Origin: Yamagishiella unicocca
Taxonomy: Eukaryota; Chlorophyta; Chlorophyceae; Chlamydomonadales; Volvocaceae
Direction of reading: 5' to 3'
NCBI GenBank assembly: GCA_003116995.1
Contig: BDSL01000005.1
Location: forward strand, 558,001 to 622,000
Length of the DNA stretch: 64,000 nucleotides
The translations under genes were made by a program, and so were the position numbers. This document shows, piece after piece, positions 53,679-64,000 of this stretch. Each line of letters starts with the position of its first letter. Positions within the stretch are counted from its first letter, which is position 1. The notes beneath the pieces were generated by a model that searched no databases, was not told the origin of the DNA, and saw only the letters and a list, made by a program, of their open reading frames with translations.

Positions 53679-56286
53679 TTTAAATCTTGCGATGCTATTT
53701 GGACTTTGAAGGGGCTCTGTATACGCGTAGGCTTCTCGGTACGAGAAGGCGGGTCCTTGGACGAAGAAGTGTAGCTGCATTCGTCGTACTCGTCCATTTG
53801 GTCTTTACGGCTATTCGCCGTGTTGTGACCTTCGGTTCATCATTTTTTTCACGCCTCTACCACCCTGTTTTCGGCGCGCGCGCGCCACCCAGCCACCGAG
53901 TCTGGACCGCTCGGTGGTTGAGAGCCTGGGTCACGGCCGGCCACTGGTCCAACTTAAATAATGGGTACGGGGGGTCAGGGCGAAGTAGAGGTCAAGCCGA
54001 CTAGCGGGGCGACCTGGGGAGCACCAAGCCGACCAGCGGGGCGGTGCACGGTCTGGGTTTTTCGGTGGTTGTAGCAGTTGGTCGCAGTAAGGGTAGCGGT
54101 TGGCAATTGTGTCGTGAGGGTTTTCGGTTAGCCGCCGGTGGCATCGCCGCTGGGGTCTTCTCTAGTGTTATTACAGTGTAACGAATGAGGACAAGAATAT
54201 ATATAGTGAAGCGCCAGTTGGCTGGGTACGGCGTCTGTTGTTGTGACAATCCTTGTATGCTGGCCATCCAAGGCCGGTTTGACACTTGCGCGCTGTTTGC
54301 ATGGCACGAGGACGGGGCGCCGAGTAGTTGCCTGGCTTTTGCCGGAGAGAATATAACTTCCACTGGTGAAAAGAAAAATTGAACGAATGCTCCAATCTGC
54401 CTCATTTTCCGATGTGTGGCTAGAGCCGCCCACCCTTAGATCCGACGTTTCACGCTTGTTGACATCGGGTGGTCTCCCGTTACTTGCTGCTTCATGATAC
54501 CTGTATCATGGAAAGTGTTCCTCCAGTGACTGCCTCAACTGTTGGGGGCAGTCAGCGCGGATAATTGATGCACAATTGTGGAGAGATTGAGGATGCGAGG
54601 CAGCATGTATCCTCGAACAGGAAGCACACTACTGCTTTGAATCGGCAATAATTATGTGAGACGACGTAAGGAAGGGCGGTCGTGTGCAATGCCAATTCGG
54701 CCCGATTGGCAGTAGGTCGAACTCACCTGCTGAAGATCCAACTACTACCGTATATGTGGTATCTATGCGGCACAATACTCTTGACGTGCGAACTTCTTAT
54801 GTCAGAGGTAGCTTGCGGACACTAACATTGGGTGAAGGAGCGCTGTGGCGGCACGGTTCGTTCCCACCTGTTTTCGAGTGTTTTAGTAGTGGGTTTGCTC
54901 CGCGATATTGTTTGTGTCGTACGGCCGCTCGGTTCCGGAGCGTCTAGGCCGGTTTAGCCCGGGGGGGCATCTAACGCCAGAGTCATTCTTTGGCCGCTGC
55001 CGTGTTGGTCTCCCTAGCCGTACCTAGGGATTGCAGTAACGCGCAGGGCGCGGTAGACGGACGCAGTTTGTTCTAAGGCTGTTTCTTTGGGCGCCCTTGG
55101 CGGCCTCACGACTACGGGCTTTGCGTTTCCTTTTTCCCGCCCTCCTCCATGTCCGTTGTGTGTTCTGATCACGAGTTACGTTGTTGCGTTTGTTGGCGGG
55201 GGGTGTCTGCCTGGTGTGAGTGGCAGGTGCGGGCTCATGACTCACCTAGACGGCTGCCGCTGTCAGATGAACACGAAGACGCGGGGTGACGGGGCCCTTC
55301 TTTCCACTGTTTCCGTTTCATCCTCCGGCGAGGCTCAGTTTAGTTTTTCTAGCGTGTTAAGGCTTGACAGTCTGTATTTTAGAGGCCGACTTGGGGCGAG
55401 CTGTTTAAGTAAACAGATCGCCGACTCCGTAAACAGCTCGCCGCAAGTCAGCCTCTAAATACAGGCCGACAGGTTTCAGGATGGTTGGTGCCCAGGCGCG
55501 CGGTTGTGATACCTGGACCTCCGCTGTTACCTCATGTTAAGAGGCCCTTGGCTGGGAACAGCCTATGCACGACAATCGCTATTTCAAACCTGAATGTGAA
55601 CTATTTTGTGTAATGAATTTATGATCCAGTCCGATTGCTGGCTGTCTCCCGAGATACACCGTGTTGGAAGGTGGCGCTATCGTGCCTGACATATCGTTCG
55701 TGACGTGAGAGGATTAAGTGTGGGACTTCATTGTATTGTGTTTGTGGCTTGCGAATAGTGGTTTCATGTTGGACGTGCCTCCATAGGCTTTGCTGCAGGA
55801 CCTAGGAACTGCCAAAGGAACAAGAGCATGCAGCTCTTGTCCTTTTTTGAACGACTTAAGCTAAACTCACAGTTTATCAAACACACAACAGTTCGGGGAC
55901 GTCGAATTATTGCCACGACTTAAGAGTCAGGAATGTGGGCATCATATGTCTCGTGATTCGTGATGCATTGAGCGCCTAGTCAATGGATCTGGATGGACAT
56001 TGTGAGGAACGAGTTGTTGATACTTGCTGAATGAAAAGGGCTTACGATAAGCTCTAGTGCATCTCTTGAGCTCACTGACGCCCTGTCCGCATGATCTCTT
56101 CGGGATATCTGTTAGGAAGAAGGTTGTCGTACGATGAATACGGCCTGTGGAGGAGATGATCCCCCAACGTTATGTCTACCGAGCAGGCACAAAGAGGACT
56201 TCCTTTTGTAGTCGTTGACTATCGAGTCGTGATGTGTACATTATGTCACGCGGAGCGAAGTACGGCCATTAGGGCCTTACGCGCGC
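53679..56286. other. Intergenic, one strong hairpin, no gene recognised
   Basis: 2.6 kb of mixed composition between convergent 3' ends (four-helix protein and FtsHi). Frames are short and without motifs. The only structured item is the inverted repeat at 55372-55464. Confidence 0.35.
55372..55464. repeat. Near-perfect inverted repeat (36/35-nt arms, 22-nt loop)
   Basis: Arm 55372-55407 and arm 55430-55464 are reverse complements except for one 1-nt bulge and two mismatches. The loop begins AGTAAACAGATCGCC, which partly repeats the start of the right arm (TAAACAGCTCGCC). The transcript would fold into a hairpin of miRNA-precursor size. It could equally be a short foldback transposon. Confidence 0.8.
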
Positions 56287-56287
56287 C

Positions 56288-56292
56288 TTACA
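56288..56292 (-). terminator. TGTAA polyadenylation signal, FtsHi-like gene
   Basis: TTACA on the plus strand, 217 nt beyond the TAG stop of the FtsHi-like gene, reads TGTAA in its sense. Confidence 0.45.
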
Positions 56293-56508
56293 ATATCCGT
56301 GGACGTTGCAAAACTCGTAATCGAGGCCGAGCCCATTCCATACTTAGCCAAGTCGTATACGTGCCGCCAGTTATATCAAGTGTCACCCGATTGCTTCTGC
56401 CGACAAAACGTCAACATTCCTAAGACCCAGAAATGACTTCGTGCCCTTCCAAACCGCTACCCACGTATTCAATAACCCGTTTTCAATGGGGGCACACCCC
56501 TCTTAACC

Positions 56509-59500
56509 CTAGTACGAGTACCGCTCGACTTCTTTCTTATACCACTCCGGCAGCTCCTTCGACACGCTGTACGGCATGTTCCAGTGCCAACCGTGCGCGA
56601 ACCGCCCGTCCGCCGTCCGCGGTGCGTCCTTGTCCGTGCCCGCGAACCAGGTCTTGGCGAGGGCCCCCGTCAGCGGGGGCGCGTCCTGCGGCGGTGGCTT
56701 GGCCTCCTCGCCGGCCGCCTCCTCGCCGGCGGGCGTCTCTGGCTTGAACGGGTACTTGAGGCCACCTGTTCGTGTACGAGAGGACGTGACTAGGCATTTA
56801 CATGCATGAGCGGCAAATTGCAGTGCGTCAATACATGTGGCTAACGCGCCGTAAAGTGTCAGAGGGGACCCGCAGCGACATGCCACTGACTGGGTGCCGA
56901 GGGAGCCGCACCCCAGCTTAGCAACAGAAAACAGCCGCCCCCCCCGGCCCGGCCCCAGCGCCCACCATCTGGGTCCCAGCCGAAGCCGAAGGTGTAAGGG
57001 TCAGGGAAGTGGATGACGCCATTGGATTCGAGTATGTGCGCCACCTCCTTGCCCTGCAAGCGAGGCGGAGTGGGGGGGGAGGGGTGCGCGGTGTATGTTG
57101 GGGTGGAGTGGGGAGGGGCGTTCGGAAGGAGGCGTGAAGCGTGTTTTCAGTGTTGGCTCGTCAACCCCTAGGTCGTGGCCGCTGAAAATTGATCACCGTA
57201 AGATCGTGGATCGGGTTACCATGGGATGTGCGGAGAACCATCCCGGCAAGCAGTAGCTCCCCCACCACCAATTTCGCGCCCCACCCTCGGCCGTCGATAC
57301 CCGAAATCCGAATACCTCCCCCCCCCCAAAACACACACACCGTGAGCGTCCCTCGGTCCAGCAGCGCCTGCGTCAGCGCCTCCAGCGGCTTCCAGTTGAT
57401 GGCCAGACCGTACATGGCCTTGGCCTCCGCAGCGTCTAGCAGATCCACCACCTCAGCCAGCGCCACCCGGGCCTGCAGGGCGGGAGGAACGGGGGTTGGA
57501 GGAGCGGGTCAAGCGACAGGCAGGAGGGCAGGCCGGAAAGTTAGGGCCAACGCAACAGCAGCGGCTGCAGCAAGCGAGCCTCCGAACCTGGTTGCCTAAC
57601 TCCTCAAGTCCCTTCCTGCCGATGATGGGTGCATGACAAGTCACGCAGCGGGTGCTGGCGACCGCGGCCTCGCCCCCCAGCCCCGTCTCCTCGCCTGCTA
57701 GACTTGCCCCCCTGTCCCGCATCTTCACGCCCCATATTTTCTCACTCCCTCCGTCATACAGGCCTCCTCCGTACAACGCCGTACGCCGCCGTACCAGCCC
57801 GCGTCGTACCCGTCTCCCCGTATATCCGTCCTCCCCTTTCCTGCCTCCGCCTCTTTCGCCGCGCCGCTGGGGCCTCTTCGTTGCTTTGACCCCTGTCCAC
57901 CCGCTCCGCGCCTGGCTGTTGTTCCTAACGCCCCCTGCTGCCCCTTGCCCGCATGCTTCGCGTCGACCGCCTTCCCCACCCGCTCTGGGCCCTGGCCAGG
58001 TGAGTTCTGCCGCTGGGTTGGGCCTCTGTTCTGGTAGCTTTTTGCTAGTCGTTGCGTTCTTGTCTGCGGGCGTCGGGACCTGCGTCTGGGCTTTCGCGTC
58101 CCCCATGGCGGCGCGGCGCGGCGTCGGCCCCCTCTCCTGGACGACAGCGGACCTCCTCTGGTAATGATCGGCTTCCTCACGCATCTGGTCGGTATTCGGG
58201 CGGGTCGGGACTGGGACTCCGACTAGGACTGGGACTGGGACCGGACCGCAATGGCCGCTCTCCCATAGCGCACCCACTCCCACATTTTTCCTGCTAGCGC
58301 CCAAAACCGTTTTTGCGAAAACTTTCCGTGCGTCGCGTGGGGTCCTCGCTTCTTTTCGTCTCGGGATCCTCGCCGTAGCCGATATAGCTTAGCCGCCAAA
58401 GGTCATATTACGACCTTCGGCTTTCGTATCCCCAACCCAGTTCTCCAGCATGCATCTCAAAAATTCTGTTTTAAACGGTTTTTTCGGACATCCACGGGGT
58501 TCCCTCGAACCCCAGCCCCCACCTGCTCCGTCGACATGTCGGTGGTGTGGTAGTAGAAGGGATCCCCGTCCGCCTGCTCCGGCCCCGCCCGCAGCGACTC
58601 GCTGCCACCGCTCTCCGAGGAGGCGGTCACTCGCAGCAGGTCCAGCGGTCCCGTCCGGCGGCCCATGCCCATGGACATGATCATCTCGCGCGCAATGAGG
58701 TTGGCGTGGAACAGGTCCGGTGAGCCCATGCCTGGAGGGCGGGAAGCGTAGGAACACGGGTTCGGCACACGAGACGAAGCACGGCGGGAGGGGAGGGCCA
58801 GAAGGAATACGCACGGGCGAGGAATGGCGGAGGGTCAAGCAGAGACGGGAGCGGATGACCCAATGGGAGCGCGTGGGAGTTGGGAGTTGGGAGTTGGGAG
58901 TTGGGAGTTGGGAGCCTTAGGGCTAGAGGCTTCCTAAGCCGGGGCCCCTGGGCACCCCATCACCCGCGGATCTCTTGTCGTACCCGTCATCTCGCCCTCT
59001 CCGATGACCAGCTTCTCCGAGCACCTCCCCGCCAGGTAGACCACCATGCGTCCCTCCAGCTCGGAGCGGGTGAGGATGGCGTTGACGTTCTTGTCCTCGT
59101 CCTCAACGAACAGGGTGTAGCCGGTCAGCACGTTGAGCGGGCACACGGACACCTGGCAGGAGGGGCGGGAGGGGGCGGGAAGGAGGCGCGGGAAGGAGGG
59201 GGCGGCGGTCAAGAGACGTCCCGACCGGTTCACCGCCCAAACAACAGCACCCGGAATCCAAGACCCGAACCTTTATGACGGCGCCCCTCCTGCCAAAACC
59301 AACAAGTCCCAGCGGATCCCACCGAATCGCAGCGAACTCCAACGAATCCGGCCCCCTCTCTCGTGCCCTCCTCCGAACCGCCGCGCCCCTCACCCTGGCA
59401 ATCTCCTCATACTCCGGGGTGATGTACGCCACCAGCGCCTTGCCCGCCTCGTACACGGAGATGGCCTTCCGCAGCGGCGCGGGGATGGGGTCTGGAGAGC

Positions 59501-62500
59501 CCTCCGACCCCTCGCCCGCCACCATGCCGCCGCCGCCGCCCGAGGACGTCGCCTCCACCTGCACACAAGCACACATACACATGCACACGTGTGGCTGGTC
59601 GTCAGGCTCTAGCCACGGGAACGCTGGAGCTTACGGCGCTCCATGTGATTGAGCCATACGGTATTCAAACCTAGAATGTAAGGGGCACCATAGACGGCGT
59701 GCGCGGCTCAAAATGGCTGGAGTGGCCCCGGCTGTGTGTGGACGGGTCCTGATGTGTGTCAGACTGTCAGCACCCCAGCCGCCCTCCCCACCCCTGACCC
59801 CTGCTCCCCCCTCCCCACCGTGGCTTCCATGGTCTTGTTCTCCATGGCGGCGTAGATGTCGTCCTCGGTGATGGCCTCGCGGCCCTGTCGTACAGTACGG
59901 CAGGTAAATGGGGAAGGAGGGAAGGGTGAGCCGGTGCCCATGGTTGGGTGTCGGGGCGCGGACGCCTGCGGGTGTACGACAGCCGCAGCGCGCCTCAAAG
60001 CTCCTGGCCACAAACGTCTTGGCCCGCCTGCCATGACTAGCAACAACCTGCTGACCAGCCAGCCGGCCAGCCTCTATGCCCCGCCCCCAGGTCCCCGTGT
60101 ACCTGCCGCGCCGCCATGCGCGCCGCTCGCGCCATAAGCCCCATCACATCTGCTCCGGTGAAGCCCGCCATTGCGCGGGCCACCTCGTACCAGTTGATGT
60201 TGGCGTCGACCGACTTGTTGCGTGCGTGGACCTGCGGGGAGGGGTGGGTGGGGGGTGACGCGGCGGGGTTCGTCCGTGACGGGAAACAGACGGAAAGATA
60301 CGGAGGCTGGCTAGTGGGGAGGAACAGGAGGCAGTAACCCGATCCCTCATACCCTCCTTGCCAGACGGTGCCGTTCCCCATGCGCCTATTCCGCAAAAAA
60401 GGGCCGACCAGTACCTGTCCCCATGTGCCACATCCGCAACAAGGGCCGTCCGCCCACCTGCATGATCTTGGCCCGGCCCGCCGCGTCGGGCAGCGGCATG
60501 TAGATGATGCGGTCGAAGCGGCCGGGACGGATGAGCGCCGAGTCGATGGCTCCCGGCCTGTTGGTTGCACCCAGCACCACGATACCTCGGTTGTCCTCGA
60601 ACCCGTCCATTTGGACCTGCGGGCGAAAGGGCGCGGTTATTTTTCCAGAGCTCAGCTGGCCGACTCCCAAGCCTCCTCGCCAGCCCGATTACCCTCCGCC
60701 TGCCCTCTTGCAAAGCATTCCGAACGGCGGGGCAGCCACGGCCCGCAACGCGCCACCCCACGTACCAGCAGCTCGTTGATGATGGACGCCGACTCGTCCC
60801 CGCTGGCCTGCGCCCCGCGGGCCGCACCCAACGCGTCGAATTCGTCGATGAAGAGGATGGCGGGGGCGGAGCTGCGCAGGCGGTCGAACGTCTCACGCAC
60901 CCGCCGGGCACCCACGCCGCTGCGGGGAGGGGGAGAGGGGAGGGGAGACGTGGGTTTCGAGGAAGACCCGTGGATGCCAGGAAAAACCGTTTAAAACAGA
61001 CGTTTTGAGATGCATGCTGGAGAACTGGGTTGGGGATACGTAGGGGAGGGTGTGTGAGGAGGTCGGGGGTTGGGGGCCCGATAGGGGATCAGGCGGAGAG
61101 CGCACTGCGCTGCGTTTTTGTCCCGGGTACCCACCTGTACACGTCGTAGAAGTCCGTACCGCTGCACGTGAACATGCGCACGCCGCCCTCCGCCGCAATG
61201 GCCTTGGCCAGCAGCGTCTTGCCGGTGCCTGATCAGGACACAACGGCGGGGGAAGATAGCGGTCGAGAGCACGTTTTAAGGACACAGAACAGGGGCACCG
61301 TCAGCCGCCCCTGCCATCATCTTCCACACAGCCGACCTTGCTCCAATGTCCCAATGTCGCCACCTAGCCAGCCAGCCGGACACACACCTGGTGCACCCGC
61401 CAGCAGCACACCACCGATCCGCGCCACACCCCTGGAGCGAAGCAGCGCCGGGTTCTGCGGGACAGCGGCGAGGAGGGCAGGAGGGGACCGAGGGCATGAG
61501 AGGACGGAGGGCATGAGAGGACGATCAGTGGGGGGGAGGGGACCCGCACCCAGCTAAAGATGCGACGATCAGTGTGGGGCCGACTGAGCTGGAGGCGGGA
61601 CGCGGAGCGTGCTGCGTTGCGGGGGCGAGGGGTAAACGAGCCGGGGCTGTCCCCTACTGCCGCTCCTCCTGCCCTGCCGCCGGCTCACCCTGAGGTATTC
61701 GATGATCTCGTTGATCTCTCGCTTGACCTCGTCGATGCCGTTGATGTCGTCCCACTTGATGAAGTCGGGGGAGGTGGTGTCGATGCGCACCTGGGGCCCG
61801 AGCGAGGAGCGGGAGGGGGAGCGGGAGGGGGAGGGGGACGAGGTGGGTCAGGCAAGCTGCAATCTCAAAATTACCGCTCACGCCCTCGCTTCCCACGTGC
61901 TTGCCTACGACGTGCTTGCCTCCCACGTGTTAGCCCCCAGTAAGCACCCTCCCAGCCGCCAGCACCCTCCCAGCCGCCAGCGCCCTCCCAGCCGCCAGCA
62001 CCCTCCCCCACTGGCGCGTACCTCCCTCGCCGGCGTGCGGAAGTTGAGCTTCGACGCCACGTGCAGCATCTCCCTGCGGTAGCGGATGAACTCCTGGCGG
62101 CGGAACTTGTTTGGCACGGGGTCCAGCAGCCAGCTGTGCAGCACCCAGAACAGCCCGCTGATGACCATGAAGGGAACGGTGTAGCGCAGCATCTGGGGGC
62201 CGGGGGAGGAGCGGGCGGGGCCGATGATGGAGAGGGTGGACAGGACAGGACAGGAAAGGCCGATAAGACCATAAGGCGCGTCCGCCGCCGTCCATCTGTA
62301 TGCTGGGAGCTCATGGAAGAAGACACGGGGGGTCGCGCCCTGCTCTGCAGCACCAGAGCCCGACCGTTGAAATCCTCCATTACAAAAAGGTCAGATCCGG
62401 GCGTCAAGTCCACGATGCAGCTTCTAGGCCTGCCCGCTGGCGCACCGCCACCCCTCGCACCTGTATGAGCAGGGTGGACCGCAGGCGGTCTTCCTCCGTG

Positions 62501-64000
62501 TTGCCCGACTCCACCACCACTCCGTGCGACACCAGGTGGTCCAGCAGCTCCGGGTCGGGGGGCAGCATCACCTGGGGTAGGGGGTGAGGGAGGGGCGGAG
62601 GGAGGGGGGAGGGGGGGGTGGCGGAGGGAGGGAGCGAGCGGGGGAAGGAATGGAGGGGTGGAGAGGGAGGGGCGGAGGGAGGAGAGGAAAGGGAGGCGGA
62701 GCGCGGAGGGCTCAGGGCGGTGCATACTGGGACCGGAGGGTTCCTCGAGGACAGTAAGGATCCTTGCAACTCAACCCCCCACGCGTCCTGCCCATTTACA
62801 GTCCTCAGCCCAGCACCCGCATGTCGCCCTGGCCCCCCCCGTGCAGAAGGGACCACTGCAGCCCTCCCCCAAAACACGCCCCCGCCAAACACGCACCTTG
62901 CACACGCGCTCCCCTCCCGGCGCCGTCGCCCTCGTGCTGACCAACACCTTGTTCTTCTCTGGGCCGTAGAATCGCAGCCGCGCCACGTTGCCCTCCTCCA
63001 CCAGCGACCACAGCTGCGTGTAGCTCAGCTCGCGAAGCACGTCCTGCACACCACCACCGCGAAGCGCTTTTTAGCAAACGACTGAAATATGGCCTGTTCC
63101 GCGCTAACATGCTAATACGCTAATACGCTAACACGTACGCAGAGGCGCAGCGAAGAGTGTTTCTTCCAGGCTCTGGCGAGAGCCTACCTAGCCGATGCGT
63201 TTTTATTGGGGCCTTCCTGACACTCGAGCGTTTTTATTGGGGGGTTCCCAAACACCAGCGGCGCCAAGCTGTCACAGCTCAGGGGGCCCATTTGCACCGG
63301 GGCCAAAGCTGTGTCCTCCGCTCCGCTGTCCTCATACAACTGGCACTTTTGTTCCGACAACCCGCTTTGCAGCACTTTTGTTCCGACAACCCGCTTTGCA
63401 GCCAGCTGCGTCCCATCCCCTTGGTTGGGCAGCAGTCGACAAAACGTACACCCCCCGTGCACCTCGCACCGTCCTTCTTTGCACCTAGGTGTTAAGCCAT
63501 TCCTGATTGACCCACGGGTCGTAGATGTTTCACTCCCCTTCCGCCGTGCCGCTAACAGGTAAACTCGCCGCGCCGCACGACGCTTTGCTGTCCCCTGCTG
63601 GTCGGTACCCACACCCTCCCCAGCTCCCCCGCCTACGCTGCCACCCCCTCCCCAGGCTCCAACCGGGCCCCCCTCCTGCCCCAGCCTTCCCCCCTCCCGC
63701 CCACCTGAGTGCGCCAGGCCGTCTTGACACTGTTGGCATCCCCAAACAGCGCCAGAGCCTCCTCCACCACCTCTGTGGTGAAGGCATCGTCGACCTGGGG
63801 ACCAAGGGGGGCGGAGCGCCAGGGTAAGAGCCGTGAGGAACGGGGCGGGGCGGGGCCTGGCCCCGTCAGCCGGTAGGTCGGCATCCCGGTCGGCATCCCT
63901 CGTCCCGGTCGGCACCCTTCGTCAAATACAGTGCTTCTTTCGCTTCCAAAGCTCCCGTTCCTCGCCCATCCCTAAAACCCTACACCCCGGACCCACCATG
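56509..64000 (-). CDS. FTSHI: FtsHi-like plastid AAA-ATPase (inactive protease), C-terminal part
   Basis: Twenty exons in phase: 63705-63794, 62897-63043, 62461-62571, 62022-62192, 61689-61790, 61388-61454, 61135-61228, 60766-60919, 60616-60458, 60103-60231, 59819-59884, 59394-59558, 58984-59152, 58523-58731, 57341-57472, 56966-57053, 56509-56765, plus an exon ending at 63997 cut by the window edge. ~769 aa visible. Order: [12 protein letters not shown]; a membrane helix ([18 protein letters not shown]); AAA module with Walker A GAPGTGKT, Walker B ILFIDEFD and second-region-of-homology [18 protein letters not shown]; then an FtsH protease-like part. The zinc motif HEXXH is replaced by YEAGK (SVYEAGKAL), so both histidines are gone while the ATPase looks intact. 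Plastid FtsHi proteins work with Ycf2 as a preprotein import motor; assignment to a particular FtsHi paralogue is not possible. It ends [14 protein letters not shown]. Confidence 0.9.
58425..58520 (-). repeat. Dispersed intronic repeat, copy at FtsHi donor
   Basis: In the sense of the gene it starts at the donor itself (GTGGGGGCTGGGGTTCGAGG) and continues CCGTGGATGTCCGAAAAAAC, TTTTGAGATGCATGCTGGAG, ACTGGGTTGGGGATACG. It matches 60948-61040, which is inverted relative to this copy, and 43441-43530. Confidence 0.8.
58866..58917 (+). repeat. 8-bp microsatellite-like tandem repeat
   Basis: GTTGGGAG repeated about six times in the FtsHi intron between exons 58523-58731 and 58984-59152. Confidence 0.85.
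60948..61040 (+). repeat. Dispersed intronic repeat, second FtsHi copy
   Basis: GTTTCGAGGAAGACCCGTGG, AAAAACCGTTTAAAACAGAC, TTTTGAGATGCATGCTGGAG and AACTGGGTTGGGGATACG make the longest copy. It lies antisense in the intron between exons 61135-61228 and 60766-60919. Confidence 0.8.
61920..62012 (+). repeat. 19-20-bp tandem repeat in FtsHi intron
   Basis: CACCCTCCCAGCCGCCAG and near-identical units repeat four to five times just beyond the donor of exon 62022-62192. Confidence 0.8.
63330..63405 (+). repeat. 29-bp direct duplication in FtsHi intron
   Basis: ACTTTTGTTCCGACAACCCG CTTTGCAGC occurs twice back to back in the intron between exons 62897-63043 and 63705-63794. Confidence 0.85.

Noticed and set aside
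57453..58304. Minus-strand 283-aa frame between FtsHi exons
   Set aside because: It lies in the 1-kb intron between exons 58523-58731 and 57341-57472. The flanking exons join in phase to give continuous FtsH-like sequence without it.

Overview
The window is a piece of nuclear genome from a green alga, most likely a chlamydomonadalean (volvocine-type) chlorophyte. The reasons are intron-dense GC-rich genes with GTGAGT/GTGCGT/GTGGGT donors, TGTAA polyadenylation signals, poly-Ala/Gly/Gln inserts in otherwise conserved proteins, a nuclear gene for plastid ribosomal protein L32, and plant-type orthologues (SCD1-like DENN-WD40, plant-type tRNA ligase, MRS2 magnesium channel, FtsHi-like plastid pseudo-protease). 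All gene models were joined by hand. I chained exons by splice sites and by exact reading-frame phase, and identified families from remembered conserved motifs, not from a database search.

Layout. 1-13.7 kb is less GC-rich and repeat-laden. It holds the 5' part of a polycystin-2 (PKD2/TRPP)-like channel gene (minus strand, running off the left edge), a family of TGTAAGC...GCTTACA terminal-inverted-repeat elements, tRNA-like repeats, and a 179-bp tandem array. That array is interrupted by a 5'-truncated non-LTR retrotransposon encoding RNase H and a restriction-like endonuclease. A 97-bp copy of the same retrotransposon's tail lies in a PKD2-like intron. From 13.7 kb onward the sequence is GC-rich and gene-dense: SCD1-like DENN-WD40 (minus, 21 exons, 13744-25022), plastid bL32 (plus, 27205-27620), tRNA ligase (minus, 22 exons, 28579-38565), MRS2-type Mg2+ channel (plus, 10 exons, 39449-44866), an unrecognised 865-aa protein (minus, 48052-50968), a small four-helix membrane protein with a 12-nt microexon (plus, 52474-53600), and the C-terminal ~770 residues of an FtsHi-like protein (minus, 56509 to the right edge).

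The genes are ordinary housekeeping or trafficking genes and form no operon. The two divergent pairs are tRNA ligase/MRS2 and the 865-aa gene/membrane protein. The L32/tRNA ligase and MRS2/865-aa pairs are convergent.

The most unusual observation is in the tRNA ligase. The exons encoding a segment that in land-plant enzymes lies between ligase motifs IV and V (VHVHxD...LYRG) are here at the very 5' end, ahead of the PKFENE/KHSG adenylation core, and are missing from the usual place. Other points are the loss of both zinc-binding histidines in the FtsH-like protein, a dispersed ~90-bp repeat shared by introns of three unrelated genes, a near-perfect 36-bp hairpin at 55.4 kb, and small non-autonomous transposons in several states of decay.
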